From a virus, in IMG/VR virus record IMGVR_UViG_3300045926_000283, positions 1 through 64,000 of that record: a stretch of DNA of 64,000 bases, one strand, 5' to 3'. The notes beneath the pieces were generated by a model that saw nothing but the letters and a program-made list of their open reading frames with translations, had not been told where the DNA came from and ran no database searches. The position numbers were made by a program, and so were the translations under genes. Position 1 is the stretch's first letter. Each line of letters opens with the position of its first letter. Of the stretch, positions 21,640-29,285 are shown in pieces.

Positions 21640-21870
21640 CTACTCAGGGTCGAGCTGCGACCCGTACGCCCAGTGCCCGTTGTTCAGGCCCACCGTGCAG
21701 TAATCGGCTCGCACTCTCGCCCACGGCAGCTCCTGCACCTCACGGCCATACTTCTCGTGCGGCCGGTCGGTCTCATCGATGCTCGTGACCACGGCCAACC
21801 GCGCTGGCTGGCTGCCCCACGCGCCGCGCCACCTCACGCGGTCGCCCACTCGCAACATCTGCTCTCCCAT
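21640..21870 (-). CDS. Small SH3-like protein
   Basis: A 76-residue protein (MGEQMLRVGDRVRWRGAWGS...). VGDRVRWRG...ARLAVVTSID...REVQELPWARVRAD is a short five-strand pattern like small SH3-type barrels. Function unknown. Confidence 0.66.
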   Translation of the reverse strand: MGEQMLRVGDRVRWRGAWGSQPARLAVVTSIDETDRPHEKYGREVQELPWARVRADYCTVGLNNGHWAYGSQLDPE

Positions 21871-21891
21871 CGCTCTCTCCTCTCGCTGCTC

Positions 21892-22386
21892 TCAGCACGC
21901 CTCCATCCACTCCGTCACATCCAGCCCGCACGGCAGCTCATCGCGCCTCGCGGCGAACACGCTCACGTGCTCGCCGTAGTGCTGGCCGTACCGCTGGATG
22001 ATCCGCACCCGCTCCGCCACGCTCTCTCGCTCCCAGCACTCGCCCGCCGCGACGTCGATCCGCTGGCTGTAGTCGTCCTCGTCGAGGATTGGGTACTCGC
22101 TCAGGCTGCCCTCGATCTCCTCCGCCTCGCGGTACTTGTCCTCGTCCTTCGGGTCGACGAGGATCAGCTCGAACCAGCCGCAGGCCCAGTGCCCGAAGCG
22201 ATGCACCTGCACGCTGTCGCTCTCGCCGCCGAGCTGCGCCAGCGCGACGGCGAAGTTGGACTGCGTCAGGTAGTCGCTGTCCCGCGTCTGCGAGTACAGC
22301 ACCTCGAAGTCGCTGATCCCGTGCCGCTCGCCGCCGAGGCCCGCCGGGTCGAACCCGGTCGGGCGGAACTCCCTGTACCTCTCCAT
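21892..22386 (-). CDS. Acidic phage protein of unknown function
   Basis: A 164-residue acidic protein (MERYREFRPTGFDPAGLGGE...). HRFGHWACGWFELILVDP and DVAAGECWERESVAERVRIIQRYGQH are the most distinctive segments. It lies in the standard operon with a GAGAGCG site. Confidence 0.72.
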   Translation of the reverse strand: MERYREFRPTGFDPAGLGGERHGISDFEVLYSQTRDSDYLTQSNFAVALAQLGGESDSVQVHRFGHWACGWFELILVDPKDEDKYREAEEIEGSLSEYPILDEDDYSQRIDVAAGECWERESVAERVRIIQRYGQHYGEHVSVFAARRDELPCGLDVTEWMEAC

Positions 22387-22408
22387 CGCTCTCTCCCCTC
22401 TCGCTCTG

Positions 22409-22666
22409 CTACTCCGTCACCCGATCCCAGCTCCGCCACTCCGGCGCGTGAACCGTCCACGTCGTCCGTCGCTGGCCCTCCAGCGGAATCCCCAGCGTGT
22501 CCCACGTCGGGACCTCGCCCTTGTGCTCCTTGCAGTAGCGGCACGAGCAGCCGCCGTCGATCACCCGGCGCAGCTCGTAGGGGATCCGCACGTAGACCGA
22601 TCCGCGCCATACCCGGAGCACGTCCCAGCCTTGCAGGCTGATATTACACTCCGTCATATCCTCCAT
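22409..22666 (-). CDS. Small phage protein with CxC..C pattern
   Basis: An 85-residue protein (MEDMTECNISLQGWDVLRVW...). A strand-rich first half is followed by CSCRYCKEHKG and WDTLGIPLEG. The cysteines may bind zinc. Element E6 is upstream. Confidence 0.7.
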   Translation of the reverse strand: MEDMTECNISLQGWDVLRVWRGSVYVRIPYELRRVIDGGCSCRYCKEHKGEVPTWDTLGIPLEGQRRTTWTVHAPEWRSWDRVTE

Positions 22667-22680
22667 CGCTCTCTCCCTCT

Positions 22681-22725
22681 GGAGTCGAAGACTCCGCGAA
22701 GGGCCTGAACCCTCGGCTCAGGCCC
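22681..22725 (-). other. Double-hairpin element E6
   Basis: Hairpin A: GGGCCTGA (22701-22708) with TCAGGCCC (22718-22725); transcribed loop GCCGAGGGT. Hairpin B: GGAGTC (22681-22686) with GACTCC (22690-22695). The downstream start is 22666. Confidence 0.82.
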
Positions 22726-22755
22726 AACGCGCAATCTCATCGACCCTGCTCTCGC

Positions 22756-23307
22756 CTACGGCCGTCTCACTTCCTGATCGTCCTCGACCTGCCACACCCG
22801 GTACGGCGCTTTCTCCTCCTCGAACCAGTCATGGCCCAGGCAGTAGGTCTTCACCCCGCCCGCCTCGAACGCGTCCAGATCCCCCGCGCCCGGGCAGCAC
22901 GGCGAGCAGAACCGCGCCGTGGTGTAGTACGGCGAGCGGATCACGTAGATCCCGAGGCTGCTCGTCTCCAGCACGTACCCCTCCGCCTCGTAGCGGTAGG
23001 TGTCCTCGCTCTCCTCGTAGCGGTCGTTGAAGCGATCCTCGACGTCGCCCCAGATGCCGCTGACGTGCTCCTCGACCTGTGCCGCGTCGGCAATGTCGAA
23101 GTCGTCGACCAGCACTCGGCTGAGCGCCAGCCGGATCTGGTCCTTGACCGCGTCGACCGCTGCCGCGTGCGTCAGGTTCTCGCCGCTCGTCCAGATGTCC
23201 TGCGTGGCCTCTGGGTTCGGCGTGTGCGGGCTGATCACCCCGTACCGGATCCCGGTCGCGTGATCCACGTTGGCCAATCCCCGCCCATAGTCAATCCCTG
23301 CACTCAT
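22756..23307 (-). CDS. Conserved phage protein (GIDYGRG family)
   Basis: A 183-residue acidic protein starting MSAGIDYGRGLANVDHATGI. The GIDYGRGxxNxDxxTGIRYGVI opening is shared by many uncharacterised phage proteins. The C-terminal part carries CSPCCPGAGDLD and CLGHDWF, a likely metal site. No activity is known to me. Confidence 0.8.
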   Translation of the reverse strand: MSAGIDYGRGLANVDHATGIRYGVISPHTPNPEATQDIWTSGENLTHAAAVDAVKDQIRLALSRVLVDDFDIADAAQVEEHVSGIWGDVEDRFNDRYEESEDTYRYEAEGYVLETSSLGIYVIRSPYYTTARFCSPCCPGAGDLDAFEAGGVKTYCLGHDWFEEEKAPYRVWQVEDDQEVRRP

Positions 23308-23353
23308 CGCTCTCTCCTCTCGGGCCCGGATCGTCCTTCATCCGTCCCCCACA

Positions 23354-23417
23354 GGGCTCACGCGACCCACGCTGAGCCCTCTAGGCGACAGACCGGGCAG
23401 AGTCTCGCCCTGCCCGG
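23354..23417 (-). other. Double-hairpin element E7
   Basis: GGGCTCA (23354-23360) pairs with TGAGCCC (23373-23379), and CCGGGCAG (23393-23400) with CTGCCCGG (23410-23417). Same two-stem layout before ATG 23307, different loops. Confidence 0.68.
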
Positions 23418-23433
23418 ACCAGATCGCTCCTTG

Positions 23434-23679
23434 CTAGGCCGCCTTGGTCTTCAGCTCCGCGTCGTTGGCCTTGATGAAGGCCTTGACCTGCTCGGCCATC
23501 GCCAACAGCTTCTCCCACTGCTCCCGGTACAGCGTGACCGGGAATCTGCCCAACCCATAGACGCTCAGTCCGCCCTTGGGGCTGACCTTGAGCGTGACCT
23601 TGGGCGTGCGCGCGGCCTTCAGCCTCGCGTTCTCTGCGATCAGCCGTGCGATCTCCGCTTGCATCTGTTCGTTGCTCAT
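23434..23679 (-). CDS. Coiled-coil phage protein
   Basis: An 81-residue protein starting MSNEQMQAEIARLIAENARL, a leucine-zipper-like helix, then VTLKVSPKGGLSVYGLGRFPVTLYREQWEKLLAMA. The GxxSVYGLGRFPVTLYxxQW core recurs in small phage proteins. It is the promoter-proximal gene of the long leftward operon; AGAGGAG precedes ATG 23679. Confidence 0.78.
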   Translation of the reverse strand: MSNEQMQAEIARLIAENARLKAARTPKVTLKVSPKGGLSVYGLGRFPVTLYREQWEKLLAMAEQVKAFIKANDAELKTKAA

Positions 23680-23693
23680 CTCTGCACTCCTCT

Positions 23694-23738
23694 GGGCTTC
23701 GATGGAAGCCCTAATGCCGTCTGGGCTATGAACCAGAC
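23694..23738 (-). other. Double-hairpin element E8
   Basis: GGGCTTC (23694-23700) with GAAGCCC (23705-23711), and GTCTGG (23719-23724) with CCAGAC (23733-23738). First element of the leftward operon. Confidence 0.68.
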
Positions 23739-23739
23739 T

Positions 23740-24596
23740 GCCGCATTTCAGGCGAGCTTCCCATGTAGGGTTCCCCTCGCCTGTCACCTGCGTCCGCGCG
23801 CGTACACAGCTCGCGCTGTGGGTGATACGCTCGCGGTGTGAGCGGTGCCTACTCCGGTGCCTGTGGGGGACTCAGGGTCGCGTGGTCGCCCGCGACGGAA
23901 GGCTTTAAGACTCACTGGGCGTTTAGCGTGTGAGCGATCAGCGCCGTCGTAGGCTCGCCTGTCCTACCCGTTCTGCCGGTCTGGTCGTACTCCGGCTCCC
24001 CTGCCCGCCTTGGGTGTGGCCGTCGGCAAGGGCGTTTCGGCTATGGCTGCCTGCCTGTAGTCTCAGTGTCGGACGGCTACTGACTCCCCGGAATGGCTTC
24101 GTCGGGGCGGAGCGTTCGTCGTCCGGCATGCCTTGGGGCAGACCGCGTTTGTCAGAGAACTCGAACCCACCGCGTCCCGCAGGCGACCAAGGGCCCTGTC
24201 GGGGCACCGGCGAACCGGTGCGGAGCGGCGTGCTGCCTGCCAAATTTGCAGGCACCGTGCCAAACGCAAAAACGGCCGGTTTTCGGCACCTTGCGCCGTT
24301 TGTTCGCCTTGAAAATCTGCCGGTTTCGGTAGAAAAAACCGACTTTTGTCTGCCTGCAGGCAGATTGCACAGAATTGCACGGACGTCGTCCCGCTAACTC
24401 CTTCGCTATCAACGAGTTCCGAGGACTGGTTCCGATAATCTAGGTTATGTTAACTAGCTCGGCTGTAGTGGTCCTGTAGGCCGTAGGACCAGGGCATTGT
24501 CCGGGGGGTAGGCCCGCGCGACCTAAGGACATGTCCGGGACTCAGCACAATTTTTCTCACAAATTTGTCGCGCAATTTTTCGGCGCGCGAGCGATT
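23740..24596. other. Hairpin-rich non-coding divide between the two transcription arms
   Basis: No frame here is supported by a start site or protein-like composition. Structures seen: GCACCGG/CCGGTGC around CGAA (24204-24221; a UUCG loop on the minus strand), GCCTGC/GCAGGC (24235-24253), a 16-base perfect palindrome TCTGCCTGCAGGCAGA (24349-24364), repeated TTGCAC (24365-24381), GGTCCT/AGGACC (24470-24490) and AT-rich stretches at 24435-24458 and 24550-24580. It separates the leftward and rightward genes and probably holds the main promoters; an att site or second origin is possible. Confidence 0.6.
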
Positions 24597-24609
24597 ACTC
24601 TCTGTGATA
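24597..24609. promoter_or_regulatory. 13-mer ACTCTCTGTGATA, copy 3
   Basis: Exact copy of the word at 9853 and 15728, ending 11 bases before ATG 24621. TGATAG (24605-24610) could act as a -10 box; no -35 match is evident. Confidence 0.5.
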
Positions 24610-24620
24610 GCCTCCCCCGC

Positions 24621-24833
24621 ATGAGCGAACAGATCGTCCGCACGCTGCAGAACGAGATCATCGACCTCGACGATCGCCTCAGTCGCCTCGCCGAGCGGGT
24701 GCGGACGGTCAACGAGCGGCTGCAGATCGACCCGGGCGGCAGCGATCGCCTCGATGCGATCGACGAAGCGCTCGTGCAGCTCGCGGCGCGCGTCGCCGCG
24801 CTCGAACGCGAGGTCGCCAGCCATGAGCGGTGA
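24621..24833 (+). CDS. Small coiled-coil protein
   Basis: A 70-residue helix (MSEQIVRTLQNEIIDLDDRL...) with continuous heptads to the end (ALVQLAARVAALEREV). No Shine-Dalgarno: the bases before ATG are CCTCCCCCGC. With the -10-like TGATAG just upstream a leaderless start is likely. First gene of the rightward arm. Confidence 0.68.
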   Translation: MSEQIVRTLQNEIIDLDDRLSRLAERVRTVNERLQIDPGGSDRLDAIDEALVQLAARVAALEREVASHER

Positions 24834-25452
24834 TGGCGATCCGTTCGATCACAACGCGGAGTGTCGCTTCTGCGACGAGCAGGCGGGCCACCGCGCCGAC
24901 TGCCCCTGGCTGCTGGCGCTGCAGCAGTGTGTGCAGGCGAAAGACGAGGAGCTGGTCAAGGCCAACGAGAAGGTCGAGGAGGCGCGTGAGGCGGCGCGCA
25001 GCTACGCGGCCGAAGTGGTCGAGTACGAGCAGTCCTTCGAGCGGTACCACAAGGCGTCGATGGCCCTGATGGACGCCTACAAGCGTGCCCACCCGGACGT
25101 GCCGAAGGACGTCTGGCCCGACGTCGGTGTCGTCAACGCCTGGGCCGTCGATCAGATCGAGAAGCACCTGACCTACCTCGAAGCCGAGCAGATGAAGCAC
25201 GAAGTCGGGGCGCTGCAGGCGTGGAAGGACGCCGTCATCGACGCCCTGGTGGTCGACTGCATCTACACCAATGAGCATGAGACCGACCCGCGCCAAGCGA
25301 TTGCCGACCTGTGTGCGTGGGAGGTGAAGATCGCGCTCGACCCGGCGGTCAGCGAGCCGGTCGCGAAGCTGCATCAGCGCATCGCCGAGCTGGAAAACGC
25401 GCTTGCCGCTGTCGAACGAGCCCTGCGCGACGAGCAAGAGCACCCGCGATAA
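24823..25452 (+). CDS. Zinc-knuckle plus coiled-coil protein
   Basis: A 209-residue protein starting MSGDGDPFDHNAECRFCDEQ. CRFCDEQAGHRADCP is a C-x2-C-x5-H-x3-C knuckle. Helices follow, with an acidic coiled coil and a second one at the end (LHQRIAELENALAAVERALRDEQ). It overlaps the upstream gene by 11 bases. No family recognised. Confidence 0.72.
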   Translation: MSGDGDPFDHNAECRFCDEQAGHRADCPWLLALQQCVQAKDEELVKANEKVEEAREAARSYAAEVVEYEQSFERYHKASMALMDAYKRAHPDVPKDVWPDVGVVNAWAVDQIEKHLTYLEAEQMKHEVGALQAWKDAVIDALVVDCIYTNEHETDPRQAIADLCAWEVKIALDPAVSEPVAKLHQRIAELENALAAVERALRDEQEHPR

Positions 25453-25480
25453 CCTCCCGTCATCGCTGAGGGGGGAGGGG

Positions 25481-25514
25481 GGCTGGACAAACCCCAGCCT
25501 CGTCTGCGTATCCT
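25481..25514 (+). promoter_or_regulatory. Hairpin and candidate promoter before 25526
   Basis: GGCTGG (25481-25486) pairs with CCAGCC. TGGACA (25484-25489), 19 bases and TATCCT (25509-25514) form a weak promoter whose start would fall about 5 bases before ATG 25526. Confidence 0.35.
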
Positions 25515-25525
25515 GCCTGCCGTCC

Positions 25526-25897
25526 ATGTTCAAACGGCTGGCCGGCGCGTTCCTGCTGCGGCGCCTCACGCGCGATCTCTCCGCGATCAGCGCCGCGCTC
25601 GATCGCCAGAACGTCCTGCTCGCGCGTCTGGTCGACCACCTCTGCCCCGCCCCGCCCGACGATGCGCCCACCGTCGCCACCAGCACCGATACCGGCGTCA
25701 CCTTCCTCGATCCGATCGAGATGGGCCTCTCGCTCGACTACATCCAGAAGATGCGCGCGGCGACCGGCCACACCCCCGACGACGAGGAGATCCTCGTCTA
25801 CCTCGCCGACGAGAAGACCCACGACCTGCACCTGCGGATGGCGGAGCGTGAGGCCGATCTCGCACGCCTCACCGCGGCTCGGGAGCGTCGGCGATGA
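25526..25897 (+). CDS. Unknown protein, probably leaderless
   Basis: A 123-residue protein (MFKRLAGAFLLRRLTRDLSA...). A basic amphipathic N-terminus is followed by a coiled-coil-like helix and VTFLDPIEMGLSLDYIQKMRAATGHTPDDEEILVYLADE. No ribosome-binding site is present. Function unknown. Confidence 0.65.
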   Translation: MFKRLAGAFLLRRLTRDLSAISAALDRQNVLLARLVDHLCPAPPDDAPTVATSTDTGVTFLDPIEMGLSLDYIQKMRAATGHTPDDEEILVYLADEKTHDLHLRMAEREADLARLTAARERRR

Positions 25898-26040
25898 CGG
25901 CGCCGCTCAGGTGTGCCCGCTGCCGTCGGCCGGTCCTCATCGAGTGGCGCCGCTCAGGCCCCTCGCGGGTGCCGCTGCGGGCGTTCCGCTGCCCGCACTG
26001 TAAGCGTGCCCTCTACCAGCGGAAGGAGGCGCGCGGCTGA
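25894..26040 (+). CDS. 48-residue zinc-ribbon protein
   Basis: Frame ATG 25894 to TGA 26040. CARCRRPVLIEWRR and FRCPHCKRALYQRKE give a C-x2-C...C-x2-C ribbon. It overlaps the previous stop (ATGA) and the next start (TGATG), so it is coupled on both sides. Its size makes it easy to miss. Function unknown. Confidence 0.72.
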   Translation: MTAPLRCARCRRPVLIEWRRSGPSRVPLRAFRCPHCKRALYQRKEARG

Positions 26041-26912
26041 TGAAAAGGAAGTCCGGTCTCGTCCCCGCCGCCGCGCGCGTGCCGCTCGCGCTCAGCGACG
26101 CCGACCAGGCCCTCTCCGATGAGGCGGTGCAGACCTTCGTCGCCGAGGTCGGCGGCCGCCACGCCCTCACCGGCGCGCTCGCGGTGGGCGCCACCTCGCC
26201 CGACGTGCAGCAGATCGTGCGCCTGCTGCTCGACCCGCGCTACGACCAGACCTCGCTCCCGCGTCTCTGCCGCCTCGCCGGCCTGACCGTCGCCGACTTC
26301 TTCGTCGCTTACCGCAAGGCGCTGGTCGCGCGCTCGCACATCGCTGCCACGCATCTGGTCGCCGGGCAGATCCTCACCGTCGTCCAGGACATCCTCCACC
26401 GCGCCGCGCCGCATCACGTCCCGTGCGACGCCTGCTACGGCTGCGGCTCGATCACGCCGTCGCCGACGCGGCAGGTCCCGAACCCCTCACCCGGGCCGTG
26501 CCCGCGGTGCCAGGGCAGGGGGCAGATCACCCTCCTGCCCGATCTCGATCGGCAGAAGGTCGCGCTCGAACTCGCGCAGCTCACGCAGAAGAGCGGAGGC
26601 ATCGTCGTGCAACAGCAGACCACCGTCACCCAGCCGCAGCGGCCGCTCCAGGCGCCCGGCGCCCTCGAACAGCTCCAGCAGGCGGTCAGCCAGATCCTCT
26701 ACCACGAGCCGATCACCCTCAGTCCCGACGCCGACGAACCGCCCGCCGAGGTCGACGAGCCGCCCGCCGACGACGACGCAGAAGACGAGCCCGAGGATAG
26801 CGAGCAGCCGGACCCCTCCGACGCCGAAGCGCCGCCGCCCGAGCGCGTCTTCGACGAGCCGCCCAACGTGGCCCAACCCCTTCGCAGCCACCCCGGCCCC
26901 GATGCTGCCTGA
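26040..26912 (+). CDS. Putative small terminase subunit with DnaJ-like zinc motifs
   Basis: A 290-residue protein directly before the large terminase. Residues about 40-110 are helical (VQTFVAEVGGRHALTGAL..., LPRLCRLAGLTVADFFVAYRKALVARSHIAATHLVAGQ), like the DNA-binding part of TerS. CDACYGCGSI and CPRCQGRGQI are CxxCxGxG-type knuckles as in the DnaJ zinc domain. The C-terminal third is acidic and Pro-rich. The TerS role is positional inference supported by the helical N-terminus. Confidence 0.62.
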   Translation: MKRKSGLVPAAARVPLALSDADQALSDEAVQTFVAEVGGRHALTGALAVGATSPDVQQIVRLLLDPRYDQTSLPRLCRLAGLTVADFFVAYRKALVARSHIAATHLVAGQILTVVQDILHRAAPHHVPCDACYGCGSITPSPTRQVPNPSPGPCPRCQGRGQITLLPDLDRQKVALELAQLTQKSGGIVVQQQTTVTQPQRPLQAPGALEQLQQAVSQILYHEPITLSPDADEPPAEVDEPPADDDAEDEPEDSEQPDPSDAEAPPPERVFDEPPNVAQPLRSHPGPDAA

Positions 26913-27000
26913 CCTCACCCTGCCGCAGGCGATTGTGATCGTGGGCCTCGTGTTCGCGTGGCTGATCTTCGTCATCGCCCGGGCGATCGGTGAGCGGTAG
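26902..27000 (+). CDS. 32-residue single-pass membrane peptide
   Basis: ATG 26902 to TAG 27000: MLPDLTLPQAIVIVGLVFAW then LIFVIARAIGER. One hydrophobic helix with a basic C-terminal end. It overlaps the TerS frame by 11 bases and ends two bases before the TerL start. Coding is likely but unproven. Confidence 0.5.
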   Translation: MLPDLTLPQAIVIVGLVFAWLIFVIARAIGER

Positions 27001-27002
27001 CC

Positions 27003-29285
27003 ATGTACGACCCGCGGATCATTGAGGCGGTCGAGGCCCGCCTCCTGCAGCAGCCGTCGCTGCGCCTGCAGTTCCCCGACGGCATCCCGCGCTACTCGGT
27101 CGCCGACTCCGCGGCGCTGACCGCGACCTTGATGAACGCCGTCGACGAGGACAACCGTGTCGCGCGTCCGCTCACCGAGGACGAGCAGGCGTTCATCCGC
27201 GCGACCAAGCTCAGGGTCACCTTCGACTTCCCCTACTTCGCCGAGCGCTTCGCCTATATTGATGATCAGGGCTCGGGCCTCCGCCCGCTCTACCCGCTCT
27301 GGGAGTCGCAGCACTTCGTCCTCAAGGCGCTCGGCCGGCTCGAAGTCAGCCGCGCCAGCACGACGCATCCCGACGGCCTCCTGGTGAACGTGCTCAAGGC
27401 GCGGCAGCTCGGCGTCTCGACCCTCGCCGAAACCCTGGTCGCGCACCGCCTCCTCACCCAGCCGCACGTCCGCGCCATCTCCGGCGCCGACGTCGAGGAG
27501 CAGGCCGGCTACCTCTTTCGTATGGTGGTCCGCATCTACGACGAACTCCCCTGGTTCCTCAAGGTCGATCGCCTCTACTTCAACAAGAATCGCGAGCTGA
27601 CCCTCAGCAACCAGAGCTTCCTGAAAACCGCGTGGGGCAAGTCCACCCGCGGCGCCCTGCAATCAGTGACCGGCCAGGAAGGCACCAAGGGCGCGATCGG
27701 CCGCGGCCAGACCTTCGGCGTCGTCCACATCTCGGAACTCGCCACCTGGGACAACCCGCAGCAGCTCGACACAGCGCTCTTCCCCGCGATCCCGATGTCG
27801 CGCCTCACCCTGGTCGTCCTCGAATCGACCGCCGAGTATGCCGGCGACTGGTGGCACAAGCACTGGCTCACCACCGCCGACGGTGACGGCCGCTTCATCA
27901 ACGTCTTCATCCCGTGGTACGCCGAGCCGACCAAGTACTCCCTCCCCGCGCCCCTCGACTGGACGCCCCTGACCACCACCACGCAGCACGCCACCAAGTG
28001 CGAGACCGACTCGCCGCGCTGGTTCGACGGCAAGACCGTCACCCTCTCCCGCGATCAGCTCTACTGGTACGAGCGCACCCGCGCCTTCTACGAGAAGAAG
28101 GGGGAACTCTACAAGTTCTTCAAGGAGTACTGCGCCGACGATCAGGAGTGCTTCCAGTACGCCGGCCGCTCGGTCTTCACCCTCGACCAGCTCGCGACGA
28201 TCGACCGCGCCGGCAGCCAGAAGCCGCTCCTCGATGTCTGGATGGTCGAGCCCGCGCGCGAGATCGCCGAGCTGCGCCAGGTCCGCACCGACGACGAGCC
28301 GGCCTCCACCGTGCGCCGCCCGGTGCCGCCGCTCAGCCCGCGCCTCGCCCAGACCGCCTCCCCGCTCGCGCATCTCACCTTCCCGGTGCCGCCCGGCTAC
28401 GGCTTCCACCGCCTCTCGCCCGCGGCGCTCAAGGCCCTGCCCTCGCTGCGCCAGTCGGTCCTCTCGATCTGGGAGTATCCGCGCCCCCGCGGCACCCGCC
28501 GCTACGTCCTCGCGGCCGACGTCTCTGACGGCCTCGGCCAGGACTACTCGGTCGTCGACGTGATCCGCCTCCCGACCATCGAGGAACCCGCCGAGCAGGT
28601 CGCGCAGTACATCACCAATCGCCTCGACCCCAAGCAGCTCGCCTTCGTCTGCGACGCGATCGGCCGGCTCTATCCCGACGAAGACGGTGTGGAGGCGCTC
28701 GCCGCGATCGAGACCAACGGCCACGGCCTCGCCACCCAGGACACGATGCAGCTCCATCTCGGCTACTCCTCGTTCTACGTCTGGGAGTACGCCGACTCCG
28801 CCACCCCCGAGCGGCGCTACTCGACCAAGATCGGCTGGGTCACCACCAACCGCACCCGGCCGCTGCTGCTCGCCAGCTTCTACGGCGCGATCCTCGCCGA
28901 GGACGCGATCACCGCCCAGCCCGACTTCATCCTCAACTCGCCGATCACGCGCGGCGAGCTGCGCCACTTCATCACCGAGTCGACGATTGGCGAAGCAGAA
29001 GCCGCCCGCGGGCAGCACGACGACTGCGTGATGGCCGCCGCCATCGGCTACTACGTCGCCTGGCGGATGGCCGGCGGCGAGATCGAGCCGATCGCCGAGC
29101 GCCGTCGCCGCCGTGCCGCGCTGCGCGCCCGCGCCGCGACCGAACGCCAACCGGTCGGCGACTACCGCAACACCGGCCTCACTATCGAGGAAGCCGATCA
29201 TCACCAGGAGGACGACGATGAGTTCGTCGACGACGTCTCCGCCAACCCCGGCGCGCTCTTCTTCGACGAGCGGCAACGGATCTAA
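27003..29285 (+). CDS. terL: Terminase large subunit
   Basis: A 760-residue packaging motor. The P-loop is LKARQLGVST (131-140), the adenine-binding/Q segment lies before it (LYPLWESQHFVLKAL), and the Walker B position reads FGVVHISELATWD (238-250). The nuclease domain begins YVLAADVSDGLGQDYSVVDV, and the C-terminal acidic cluster is GQHDDCVMAAAIGYYVAWR. It cuts concatemers and pumps DNA into the prohead. The Walker B aspartate position is Ser (ISE), while the catalytic Glu is kept. ATG 27003 follows the small membrane gene. Confidence 0.93.
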   Translation: MYDPRIIEAVEARLLQQPSLRLQFPDGIPRYSVADSAALTATLMNAVDEDNRVARPLTEDEQAFIRATKLRVTFDFPYFAERFAYIDDQGSGLRPLYPLWESQHFVLKALGRLEVSRASTTHPDGLLVNVLKARQLGVSTLAETLVAHRLLTQPHVRAISGADVEEQAGYLFRMVVRIYDELPWFLKVDRLYFNKNRELTLSNQSFLKTAWGKSTRGALQSVTGQEGTKGAIGRGQTFGVVHISELATWDNPQQLDTALFPAIPMSRLTLVVLESTAEYAGDWWHKHWLTTADGDGRFINVFIPWYAEPTKYSLPAPLDWTPLTTTTQHATKCETDSPRWFDGKTVTLSRDQLYWYERTRAFYEKKGELYKFFKEYCADDQECFQYAGRSVFTLDQLATIDRAGSQKPLLDVWMVEPAREIAELRQVRTDDEPASTVRRPVPPLSPRLAQTASPLAHLTFPVPPGYGFHRLSPAALKALPSLRQSVLSIWEYPRPRGTRRYVLAADVSDGLGQDYSVVDVIRLPTIEEPAEQVAQYITNRLDPKQLAFVCDAIGRLYPDEDGVEALAAIETNGHGLATQDTMQLHLGYSSFYVWEYADSATPERRYSTKIGWVTTNRTRPLLLASFYGAILAEDAITAQPDFILNSPITRGELRHFITESTIGEAEAARGQHDDCVMAAAIGYYVAWRMAGGEIEPIAERRRRRAALRARAATERQPVGDYRNTGLTIEEADHHQEDDDEFVDDVSANPGALFFDERQRI

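Noticed and set aside
24121-24240. Possible tRNA on the minus strand because of a GGGTTCGAGT T-loop-like word
   Set aside because: The T-stem does not pair and no matching acceptor or anticodon arm could be drawn.
23930-24412. Several overlapping frames of 79-155 codons in the divide region
   Set aside because: No ribosome-binding sites, mixed Cys/Arg/Pro composition, and frames on both strands; treated as non-coding.
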